Source of the DNA: Ruminococcaceae bacterium UBA1448
Lineage (GTDB): Bacteria; Bacillota; Clostridia; Oscillospirales; Ruminococcaceae
Direction of reading: 5' to 3'
Length of the DNA stretch: 10,350 nt
Assembly: GCA_002329405.1 (NCBI GenBank)
Contig: DCTE01000069.1
Span: 1 to 10,350, forward strand
Shown: piece after piece, positions 1-5,155 of the stretch
Layout: each line of letters opens with the position of its first letter
Position numbering within the stretch: the stretch's first letter is position 1
Notes under the pieces: generated by a model
Database searches by the model: none
The model's input: only the letters and a program-made list of their open reading frames with translations
Told to the model about the DNA's origin: nothing
Position numbers and translations under genes: made by a program

Positions 1-351
1 GCCGCAGTAGGCGTCGCCGCGGCCATTGATCAGGTCGTTGCCGGTTTCCTCAGCCGCTGCCGCATACATGACAGGGCCGTCAAACCGCTGTGCAATCAGC
101 GTTTCAGGAGTCTCCGGGCCGAAGTTGCCCAGGAAGACGCACAGTGCGTTACATCCCGCTGCTTTTACCTCATCGACTGCCTTGAGCATATCGGTTTCAT
201 TCTCGACCGTGGTCTTTGCCTCATAAACGTCGAGTCCTTTAGCTGCGCATGCAGCAGCGATTGCTGCGCGGCGGCGTTCGGAAAGAGAGATGATAAAGCA
301 GTCACGGCTGACTGCGATCAGGCCGAGTTTGACGACAGGAATATTCTGCAT
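1..351 (-). CDS. L-fucose isomerase-like protein, 5' part (runs off left edge)
   Basis: The reading frame starts at ATG 351 and is open for 117 codons to the window edge, so only the N-terminal part is seen. A GAAAGGA ribosome binding site lies about 9 bases upstream. The protein begins MQNIPVVKLGLIAVSRDC and continues with segments such as FLGNFGPETPETLIAQRFDG and a C-terminal visible part ending NGRGDAYCG. These match my recollection of the L-fucose/L-arabinose isomerase-like family, in which this N-terminal Rossmann-like domain precedes the catalytic metal-binding domain. The family interconverts aldoses and ketoses in the cytoplasm, but many clostridial members have no tested substrate, so fucose itself is not certain. 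The catalytic residues lie outside the window. It is transcribed away from the large non-coding island, with its own upstream region after that island's terminator. Confidence 0.8.
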   Translation of the reverse strand, partial: MQNIPVVKLGLIAVSRDCFIISLSERRRAAIAAACAAKGLDVYEAKTTVENETDMLKAVDEVKAAGCNALCVFLGNFGPETPETLIAQRFDGPVMYAAAAEETGNDLINGRGDAYCG

Positions 352-379
352 AATTGATCGTCCTTTCTGTAATAACAGG

Positions 380-395
380 CGCTTTTCCAAAAGCG
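380..395. promoter_or_regulatory. Palindrome upstream of the isomerase-like gene (possible operator)
   Basis: A perfect 7-bp inverted repeat, CGCTTTT and AAAAGCG, is separated by 2 bp. It sits 29 bases before the start codon of the minus-strand gene. With one bulged base the symmetry extends to about 10 bp (AGG...CCT outside). It could be a repressor operator, as is common in front of sugar-use genes, or a leader hairpin. The sequence does not decide between these. Confidence 0.4.
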
Positions 396-405
396 GCCTA
401 CTGAT

Positions 406-443
406 GTTATCTTAATGATACCATGGCCAGCAAAAAAAATCCA
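406..443 (-). promoter_or_regulatory. Weak candidate promoter region of the isomerase-like gene
   Basis: Two overlapping weak sigma-A-like arrangements are seen on the minus strand: TGGATT-17-TATCAT (-10 at 415-420) and TTGCTG-16-GATAAC (-10 at 406-411). Neither is close to consensus. An additional 7-bp inverted repeat (ATTCTAT/ATAGAAT, 449-455 and 465-471) lies just upstream and could bind a regulator. The assignment rests mainly on position between the terminator at 507-534 and the gene. Confidence 0.3.
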
Positions 444-506
444 GTCTCATTCTATTTAAAGAATATAGAATATTGAAGGGTGTGTTCGTGCACAATAACC
501 AAACTG

Positions 507-534
507 ACAAAAACAAAGCAGCCAAACGGCTGCT
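507..534 (-). terminator. Intrinsic terminator closing the large non-coding transcript
   Basis: On the minus strand a perfect 7-bp stem (AGCAGCC/GGCTGCT, 528-534 with 517-523) with a GTTT loop is followed by the U-rich run TTTGTTTTTG. This is a standard rho-independent terminator. Its orientation stops transcription coming from the AT-rich island before it reaches the isomerase-like gene. Confidence 0.8.
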
Positions 535-570
535 ACCACTGTATCTCTTCCAATTTATCCGCAAACATCA

Positions 571-620
571 AATGACTCCTCGAACGTGCATCCAGCGCAC
601 TTTATGTCCGAGGAGTCATT
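571..620 (-). other. 12-bp closing hairpin near the 3' end of the large RNA
   Basis: The arms AATGACTCCTCG and CGAGGAGTCATT pair perfectly over 12 bp around a 26-nt apical region. That region itself contains a GTGC/GCAC helix (584-587 with 597-600). The element lies about 37 nt before the terminator stem in the minus-strand transcript. It is one of the longest uninterrupted helices in the island. Confidence 0.7.
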
Positions 621-1016
621 TCTGCTCTTCAATATTCAATGGTCTTTTCCTTTCTTTCCAGCATTCTGGAATCAACATTTTTTCTGCTTTTTCTTGAATA
701 AATCTTGGAGGATCTTTCGAAATTCAGCAGTTGAGAATTGAAGCTGCAATTTATGAAATTGCTTGCTTTTATTCTGATCTTCTGTCACGCGGGATATTTT
801 TGTTTTGATCTGTCTGATTCTTTATTCAATGGCGTATGCAAAAACCTGTACAACTTTTGTCATATAGATTTCATTGATGGCATCAGGCGGATTTTTTCAT
901 GTTCACATTTTCATTTTCAGAAATTTTTGTATACCCAGAATATATTTTTCAAACTTTTTCAGTTTTTGAATTTCGATCTGTATTTATTCTGATTATTTTT
1001 CTTTATCTGTTTTATC

Positions 1017-1037
1017 TGAAATCCCACCGCAATTTCA
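1017..1037 (-). repeat. Duplicated conserved-loop hairpin, copy A
   Basis: The stem TGAAAT/ATTTCA (6 bp) encloses a 9-nt loop. In the transcribed minus strand the loop reads UGCGGUGGG. Copy B at 1301-1325 has the identical loop and a different but still paired stem. At the second pair, G-C here is replaced by T-A there (plus-strand reading), a compensatory change. Confidence 0.7.
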
Positions 1038-1132
1038 AATTTAACTTTTAAAGAATTTTTTCAGCTTATTTACAGATTTTATTTCATCAACTTATTCTTG
1101 CTGAAATTTATTTCTGTTTTTTCTTTTTTGCC

Positions 1133-1159
1133 TTATCTTTGATTATTCATCAAAGATAA
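1133..1159 (-). other. 11-bp perfect hairpin in the large RNA
   Basis: The arms TTATCTTTGAT and ATCAAAGATAA pair without a mismatch around a 5-nt loop (TATTC on the plus strand). It is flanked by A-rich single-stranded-looking sequence in the transcript. There is no U-run directly after it on the minus strand, so it is more likely a structural stem than a terminator. Confidence 0.65.
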
Positions 1160-1300
1160 ATCATTTTAGAAAGTATACTTTTATTTCTTTTTTTATTATT
1201 GTGTCCATGAATGAACTATTTTTGTTTTCTCATTCTTTTTCTATACTTATTTTCAATCTTTTTATTTTCAAATTGATATCTTTTTATTGTATCAACTCTT

Positions 1301-1325
1301 ATTTAAATCCCACCGCAATTTAAAT
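1301..1325 (-). repeat. Duplicated conserved-loop hairpin, copy B
   Basis: The stem ATTTAAAT/ATTTAAAT (8 bp) encloses the same 9-nt loop as copy A (minus strand UGCGGUGGG). The two copies start about 285 bases apart. A 17-nt core (1019-1035 and 1305-1321) is identical. Both copies are followed on the plus-strand side by similar T-rich sequence containing TTTTAAAGA, so a larger module may be duplicated. Confidence 0.7.
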
Positions 1326-1603
1326 CTTTGTAGATTTTTTAAAGATATTTTTTTGAAAAATATCAGATTTGAAATTTGTATTGATTTAGATTTTGAAAAC
1401 AAAGAATTGCTTTTGATTTGGCTTATCCATTCTGGTATTTTCTGCTCAGCCGGTTTCCTTTATGCTGCATATGCCCGGTTTTTTGACCGTCAATATGGGC
1501 GGTAAATAAACTTGAGCGAACAGCTTTTCGAGAAAGAATAGCCATTTCATACCTGGAATTTTTTATAATCTCCATTCTTTAGGAGATTATATCAATTTTA
1601 CAA

Positions 1604-1624
1604 GTACATTGGTTTTTATCCTCA
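1604..1624 (-). repeat. 20-nt motif, degenerate copy 4
   Basis: It shares GTACATTGG (1604-1612) with the three better copies and then diverges to TTTTTATCC. In the minus-strand transcript the motif is followed shortly by the perfect 9-bp hairpin at 1565-1590. Confidence 0.55.
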
Positions 1625-1657
1625 TGGAAAACTGTGGTTGGGCAATTGATCTGGCTA

Positions 1658-1677
1658 GTACATTGGAGTATCCCTTT
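1658..1677 (-). repeat. 20-nt motif, copy 3
   Basis: It reads GTACATTGGAGTATCCCTTT on the plus strand and differs from copy 2 at one position. The minus-strand RNA carries AAAGGGAUACUCCAAUGUAC. Confidence 0.7.
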
Positions 1678-1742
1678 CGAGCTTACAGATTTTCTTTTCA
1701 GATCATCTGTTTTTTTGGATATCTGTTGTGCCCTTTGTTTCT

Positions 1743-1799
1743 TTTATCCATTTTATAATTTTTTCTGTCAAAACAGATTTTCATTATATTTTGGATAAA
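1743..1799 (-). other. Extended 57-nt hairpin following motif copy 2
   Basis: Three nested paired segments are seen: TTTATCCA/TGGATAAA (1743-1750 with 1792-1799), ATAAT/ATTAT (1755-1759 with 1783-1787) and TCTGT/ACAGA (1764-1768 with 1773-1777, loop of 4). Together they make a long, internally looped stem immediately 3' of motif copy 2 in the transcript. Confidence 0.65.
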
Positions 1800-1811
1800 T
1801 GATTTTTACGT

Positions 1812-1831
1812 GTACATTGGATTATCCCTTT
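1812..1831 (-). repeat. 20-nt motif, copy 2
   Basis: It reads GTACATTGGATTATCCCTTT on the plus strand. The minus-strand RNA has AAAGGGAUAAUCCAAUGUAC. It is followed in the transcript by the extended hairpin at 1743-1799. Confidence 0.7.
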
Positions 1832-1999
1832 ACTCTTTAGGTGGAACTTTTTTCTGTACAAAACCGAAGCAGAAATCTTACACCGAAATCCATTTGGTTT
1901 TGCTGTTTGCTTTCCTTTTTTATAAATTGTTTTCAAATATCCTTACTTCGGATTTCTGATCCCATTTTATATTTTCGGAAAGACTTTTTTTATCCCTGC

Positions 2000-2027
2000 G
2001 TTTCTCAGATCAAAATATCTGCGAAAC
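2000..2027 (-). other. Hairpin following motif copy 1
   Basis: The arms GTTTCTCAGAT and ATCTGCGAAAC pair over 10 of 11 positions with one T-C mismatch and a 6-nt loop. It lies just 3' of motif copy 1 in the minus-strand transcript, the same arrangement as for copies 2 and 4. Confidence 0.6.
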
Positions 2028-2038
2028 AATTTTCATCT

Positions 2039-2058
2039 GTACATTGGATTGTCCCTTT
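2039..2058 (-). repeat. 20-nt motif, copy 1
   Basis: It reads GTACATTGGATTGTCCCTTT on the plus strand, one base different from copy 2. The intervals between starts of successive copies are 227, 154 and 54 bases, too irregular and interspersed for a CRISPR array. Confidence 0.7.
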
Positions 2059-2643
2059 CATTCGGAATTCTATATGCCTTTTGTTTCTGGAAGTCAGATT
2101 TGTTTCGTCCTTACCATCTATGAAAAGGTTTTTAAGAATATATCTATAAGGAACTTCCTTTGATTTGGAAATATTCAATTGTCATACAAAGAATTGATAA
2201 TTTTTCTGAATCTGAATCTGTATAACAGCTTTCAGATTTTTTGAACAAAATCATTGATTCTTTGTTTCTGATGAACTCGCCTTTGAATTCATATTGTTGT
2301 TTTTGTATTCCAACCTGTTTGAATACAAATACCGGTTCTTTTTATTTCATAAATCAAACGGATGGAACGCATCCTGAAAATCCGCTTCTGTTAAAACCGG
2401 GAGATGTTTCCAACAACAGTGTTGGAAGAAAAGCTGTTCGGTTCATCTGCCATTGGAATCATTCCTTTCTCTTTTGGATTGGTACGCTTGTCGTACCTGA
2501 CATGATGTTCTTTTCCCTCAGCTAAACTCATCGAGGAGGAGGTCTTTTTTTAGAATCCATCATGTGATCCTCTTTTTTTAATCAGAGGGTATTGAAACAC
2601 TTCTTTGTGTTTTTCTATTTTATCCCTTCCTGATTGCATCTTT

Positions 2644-2672
2644 AGTATAACACCGGGTTTTTGATTTGTCAA
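2644..2672 (-). promoter_or_regulatory. Near-consensus sigma-A promoter of the large RNA
   Basis: On the minus strand TTGACA (2667-2672) and TATACT (2644-2649) are separated by exactly 17 bp. A TG one base upstream of the -10 gives an extended -10. The predicted start is near 2637. This is the best promoter match in the window and points to strong constitutive transcription into the AT-rich island. Confidence 0.85.
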
Positions 2673-2709
2673 TACTTTTTTTCAAGATTTTTTTATTTTT
2701 TTGTATTTT

Positions 2710-2729
2710 TTATCCAGAGGTTATCCACA
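2710..2729 (+). promoter_or_regulatory. Two tandem DnaA-box-like sites
   Basis: TTATCCACA (2721-2729) matches the DnaA consensus exactly, and TTATCCAGA (2710-2718) differs by one base. They have the same orientation, 11 bp start to start. A very AT-rich tract (2674-2709) lies directly beside them. They sit between the divergent promoters of the large RNA and the DUF1292 gene. DnaA could act here as a transcription regulator. No dnaA or dnaN gene is present to support a replication origin. Confidence 0.45.
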
Positions 2730-2856
2730 AGTAGTCAAATTGACACTTTTTTGTACTGTGGACGGGCACAATCCGGGATTTTGGAACTGCCTCCGGTGGA
2801 CACACTACCTTCACCAAAAATCTGTTTTTGCCCCGGAGAGATTTTACAAAAACGTA

Positions 2857-2885
2857 TTGACTTTACCACGTCAATCGCATACAAT
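2857..2885 (+). promoter_or_regulatory. Sigma-A promoter of the DUF1292-MATE region
   Basis: TTGACT (2857-2862) and TACAAT (2880-2885) are 17 bp apart, with a predicted start near 2892 and a leader of about 67 nt. An inverted repeat ATTGAC/GTCAAT (2856-2861 and 2870-2875) overlaps the -35 box and could be a repressor site. Confidence 0.7.
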
Positions 2886-2958
2886 AAAAACGTACAATTT
2901 GCTTCACAGGTCTAAAGCCCTCCGGCGGCTTTCATGTGTGCAAGGGAAAGGAATGGTT

Positions 2959-3285
2959 ATGAAGATGATCGAATACTACCACGAACTGGAAGAACCCGAG
3001 CTGCTTACCCTGCAGGATGAAGAAGGGGTGGAAAATGTCGTCGAGCTGCTGGCACAGATGGATGTTGACGGAAAGTCCTATGTCGCCGCTACCCCTCATC
3101 TGGATGATCCCACCCAGGCGCTGGGAGAGGATGCGGAGCTGATTGTCCTGGTCAGCGAAGAAGAAGACGGCGAAGAATTCCTCGCGTCGATCGACGACGA
3201 TGACGAATACGAAAAGATCGGCAACCTGTTTCTGGAAAAGCTGATGGGATACTACGAAGGCGAAGACGAAGCAGAAGAAGAATGA
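2959..3285 (+). CDS. DUF1292 family protein
   Basis: This small acidic protein has 108 residues. I chose ATG 2959 because AAAGGA ends 6 bases before it; the open frame extends far upstream into intergenic sequence without support. ATG 2953 and 2965 are less well spaced. The pattern is that of DUF1292: an LLTLQDEEG strand near residues 15-23, a central VDGKSYVAATP segment (36-46), then ELIVLVSEEEDGEEFLASIDDDDEYEKI (60-87) and a Glu-rich C-terminus. The family's function is not established; it occurs widely in Firmicutes. No membrane segment or signal peptide is visible. The gene precedes a MATE transporter by 77 bases and may share its transcript. Confidence 0.85.
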   Translation: MKMIEYYHELEEPELLTLQDEEGVENVVELLAQMDVDGKSYVAATPHLDDPTQALGEDAELIVLVSEEEDGEEFLASIDDDDEYEKIGNLFLEKLMGYYEGEDEAEEE

Positions 3286-3362
3286 TGATCGACCGGCAGC
3301 AGCGTCAAAGCAGTGATTTTGGCCTCCTGCCGGTTATTTTCTGCACAAATGAGGGACAGCAA

Positions 3363-4760
3363 ATGAATCTGCTGAAGTTTAAAAGGCCGGACGAAAATAC
3401 CTTCGCCGGCCAGATCACCAAACTGGTCGTTCCGATCGTGCTGCAAAACCTGCTCAGCGCATCGGTCAACTCGGCCGACGTTGTCATGCTCAATTTTGTC
3501 GGCCAATCCTCCATCTCCGCAGTCTCGCTGGCCGCGCAGTACACCAGCGTCCTGTTCATGGTATTTTTCGGGCTGGGAACCGGTGCGAGCATGCTCTGTG
3601 CACAGTATTACGGCAAGGGGGATTTCCGGGCGATCGCTGCGGTCCAAGGCATTGCCATGCGGTTTTCGATGGCGATTTCCACGCTGTTTGCAGCAGCGGC
3701 GCTGACGGTTCCGGAACTGATGATGACGCTTTTCACCAAAGACCCTGAGCTGATCCGGCTGGGGGCAGGCTATCTGCGGTTTTTAAGCGTATCGTTTTTC
3801 TGCTGCGGGATCATCGAAGTGTACTTATCGGTGCTGCGCAGTGTCAGCCGGGTTGTCATCAGCACCGCGCTCAATACCTTTACCTTCTGCACCAACATCC
3901 TGCTCAACGCAGTCTTTATCTTCGGGCTGTTTGGGGCACCCAAACTGGGCGCGGCAGGGGTCGCGATTGCGACTTCCCTCTCAAGGCTGCTGGAGCTGGG
4001 GCTGTGCATGATCGTATCGGCAAAGAGCGAACATGTCAAGCTCAGTCTCAGAGGAATGCTGACCCGCAACCGGCTGCTGTTCCAGGACTTTGTCCGGCTG
4101 TCGCTGCCGGCACTGGGGAACGACGTCATTTGGGGCATCGGCTTTTCGATGTATTCGGTCATCATCGGACATATGAGCTCGGATGCGGTCGCGGCCAACT
4201 CCTTTGTCGTGGTTGTCCGCAACTTCGGGACAATCCTCTGCTTTGGGCTTGGGAATGCCGGCGGTATCCTGCTGGGACAGAAGATCGGTGAGAACCAGCT
4301 GGAAGAGGCCGCGCTGTATGCTAAAAAGTTAATGAAACTGACCGTCATTACCGGTGCGATCGGCGGGCTGATTGTACTGGCTGCCATCCCGGTTGTGATG
4401 AACTTTGCGGCACTGACCGAAACGGGCATGCACTATCTCAAATACATGCTGCTGATCAACACCTATTATGTGATGGGGGCTGCGGTCAACACAACGCTGA
4501 TTGCAGGCGCATTCCGGGCAGGCGGAGACAGCCGGTTCGGGTTTGTCTGCGACCTGATCGACATGTGGGGATATGCGGTGCCGCTGGGCTTTTTTGCGGC
4601 GTTTGTCCTCAAGCTGCCGGTGCTGTGGGTGTATTTTCTGCTGTGTACCGATGAGTTTGTCAAATGGCCGTGGGTCATCCGCCACTACCGGAGCGGAAAA
4701 TGGCTGAAAAACATCACCCGTGACAACCTGTTTGCTGGACAGGTGATGGAAAACAGCTGA
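3363..4760 (+). CDS. MATE family efflux transporter
   Basis: This is an inner-membrane protein of about 465 residues, typical for the family. The frame is open from 3282, but ATG 3363 has a GAGGGA ribosome binding site 6 bases upstream, and the MATE-like sequence begins there (FAGQITKLVVPIVLQNLLSA). Repeated hydrophobic segments fit 12 helices in two homologous halves. The first half carries the family-like stretch GLGTGASMLCAQYYGKGD and the second FGLGNAGGILLGQKIGENQ, which occupy equivalent positions. MATE proteins export organic cations and drugs by Na+ or H+ antiport. The substrate here cannot be told. Its only near neighbours are the DUF1292 gene upstream and 6S RNA downstream. Confidence 0.92.
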   Translation: MNLLKFKRPDENTFAGQITKLVVPIVLQNLLSASVNSADVVMLNFVGQSSISAVSLAAQYTSVLFMVFFGLGTGASMLCAQYYGKGDFRAIAAVQGIAMRFSMAISTLFAAAALTVPELMMTLFTKDPELIRLGAGYLRFLSVSFFCCGIIEVYLSVLRSVSRVVISTALNTFTFCTNILLNAVFIFGLFGAPKLGAAGVAIATSLSRLLELGLCMIVSAKSEHVKLSLRGMLTRNRLLFQDFVRLSLPALGNDVIWGIGFSMYSVIIGHMSSDAVAANSFVVVVRNFGTILCFGLGNAGGILLGQKIGENQLEEAALYAKKLMKLTVITGAIGGLIVLAAIPVVMNFAALTETGMHYLKYMLLINTYYVMGAAVNTTLIAGAFRAGGDSRFGFVCDLIDMWGYAVPLGFFAAFVLKLPVLWVYFLLCTDEFVKWPWVIRHYRSGKWLKNITRDNLFAGQVMENS

Positions 4761-4772
4761 CCGAAAGATTGG

Positions 4773-4799
4773 ATATGCCGTCAGAGTGGCTGTATTTTT
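4773..4799 (+). terminator. Weak terminator after the MATE gene
   Basis: A short interrupted stem (ATA..GCC with GGC..TAT, 4773-4779 and 4788-4795) is followed by a run of five T. It is weak but correctly placed 13 bases after the stop codon. A second inverted repeat ACTTTT/AAAAGT (4826-4831 and 4835-4840) follows without a clear role. Confidence 0.35.
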
Positions 4800-4852
4800 G
4801 TTTATAATTTGTTGTCTTTTGGCAAACTTTTTATAAAAGTAAATCTTTCCTC

Positions 4853-4881
4853 TTGATTTTCATGTCAGGATTTGTTATACT
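4853..4881 (+). promoter_or_regulatory. Strong extended -10 promoter of 6S RNA
   Basis: TTGATT (4853-4858) and TATACT (4876-4881) are 17 bp apart, and TG precedes the -10 by one base. Transcription should start at about 4888-4889. Confidence 0.8.
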
Positions 4882-4888
4882 ATTCTCA

Positions 4889-5129
4889 CAGAAAGAAAAG
4901 AGTAGACATTCTGCCTTGTGCGAGTAAGTGTGGTGTTTTAAATCCGAACACATTTAAAACGGGAACCAGTCGCTGTAACAGGATTGCAGACCTCCCGGCT
5001 TTGCCGGAAGAAGGGAGCGTGAGCGTTGCGGGATGGTACCCACCTGCTGAGAAGCGGGTTTATATTCCATGCGACGGCAAGGCGGGTCACTTTAAAAGCT
5101 AAGGCTTCTGCGAAAGCGGAAGCCTTTTT
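4889..5129 (+). ncRNA. ssrS: 6S RNA
   Basis: 6S RNA mimics an open promoter and binds the sigma-A RNA polymerase holoenzyme, reducing transcription in stationary phase. The segment has its own strong promoter and terminator and no credible reading frame. A closing helix forms between CTGCCTTG (4911-4918) and CAAGGCGG (5078-5085), and inside it GGGAACCA pairs with TGGTACCC (around 4961-4968 and 5034-5041, one internal mismatch). The apical stem holds CTCCC/GGGAG and the CCGGC-TTT-GCCGG hairpin. The long mostly double-stranded rod with a central open region, and the 3'-strand GAGAAGC...TGCGACGGC resembling GAGAAGC...TGCGACGAC in E. coli 6S RNA, support the call. The 5' strand contains a 9-bp hairpin (GTTTTAAAT/ATTTAAAAC). 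The gene lies directly before tcdA. Confidence 0.82.
5101..5129 (+). terminator. Intrinsic terminator of 6S RNA
   Basis: An 11-bp stem with one G-U pair (5101-5111 with 5116-5126) is capped by a GAAA tetraloop and continues into T5 (5125-5129). It lies only 26 bases before the chosen tcdA start, so read-through could supply tcdA mRNA. Confidence 0.9.
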
Positions 5130-5155
5130 CATATGCTGAAAGGATGGATTTGAAT

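Larger units (their letters stand above)
506..2637 (-). ncRNA. Very large structured non-coding RNA, about 2.1 kb, family not recognised
   Basis: This stretch is far more AT-rich than its neighbours. On the minus strand it is A-rich with short helices, as in large ornate bacterial RNAs. It is bounded by a near-consensus promoter (2644-2672) and an intrinsic terminator (507-534). No minus-strand reading frame reaches 60 codons, and the short plus-strand frames lack ribosome binding sites and recognisable products. Perfect hairpins are frequent: arms at 571-582/609-620 (12 bp), 1133-1143/1149-1159 (11 bp), 1344-1352/1356-1364 (9 bp), 1565-1573/1582-1590 (9 bp), 2302-2310/2321-2329 (9 bp), 2408-2415/2420-2427 (8 bp) and 2481-2486/2492-2497 (6 bp). 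An 8-bp helix (2500-2507 with 2558-2565) and a 13-bp long-range match (1517-1529 with 2428-2440) add higher-order pairing. Repeated motifs and a duplicated hairpin are listed separately. OLE, ROOL and GOLLD RNAs are the closest in style, but all are much shorter and I see no identifying match. Alternatives are a decayed mobile element or a long leader. Confidence 0.72.

Noticed and set aside
1604..2058. CRISPR array from the four 20-nt repeats
   Set aside because: Repeats are too short and too irregularly spaced (54, 154 and 227 bases), one copy is degenerate, and no cas gene is present.
2391..2453. A 20-residue minus-strand frame (starting MADEPNSF) inside the large RNA with AAAGGA 9 bases upstream
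   Set aside because: The spacing is good, but the frame spans the 8-bp hairpin at 2408-2427 and part of the 13-nt long-range element, and short frames of this size are expected by chance. It would deserve a look if ribosome profiling showed a signal.
2480..2540. Hammerhead-like core (GATGAG...GAAA) on the minus strand
   Set aside because: The CUGANGA core is not matched and the required three stems around it do not form.
506..2637. Group II intron, or OLE, ROOL, GOLLD or HEARO RNA
   Set aside because: I see no domain V-like hairpin or reverse transcriptase. The length is much greater than the known large RNA classes, and I find no motif that I can tie to any of them. A covariance-model search would settle it.
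2674..2729. Chromosomal replication origin
   Set aside because: Only two DnaA boxes are close to consensus, and no dnaA, dnaN, rpmH or recF-type neighbours are present.
473..2915. Short plus-strand open frames of 72-102 codons across the AT-rich island
   Set aside because: They lack ribosome binding sites, have Phe/Leu/Ser/Ile-rich compositions that follow from T-rich DNA, overlap perfect hairpins and repeats, and match no family I know. They run against the only good promoter.
2701..2958. N-terminal extension of the DUF1292 frame upstream of 2959
   Set aside because: The upstream part contains DnaA-like sites, a promoter and the expected transcription start, and its translation has no resemblance to the family.
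3282..3362. Upstream start for the MATE gene at 3282
   Set aside because: The extra 27 residues are not family-like, the start overlaps the DUF1292 stop codon, and a properly spaced ribosome binding site precedes ATG 3363.
3770..4429. 219-codon minus-strand frame inside the MATE gene
   Set aside because: It is antisense to a well-supported transporter gene, with no ribosome binding site or recognisable domain.
4872..5102. 76-codon plus-strand frame within the 6S RNA region
   Set aside because: It starts upstream of the mapped-looking transcription start, has no ribosome binding site, and overlaps helices of the 6S RNA.
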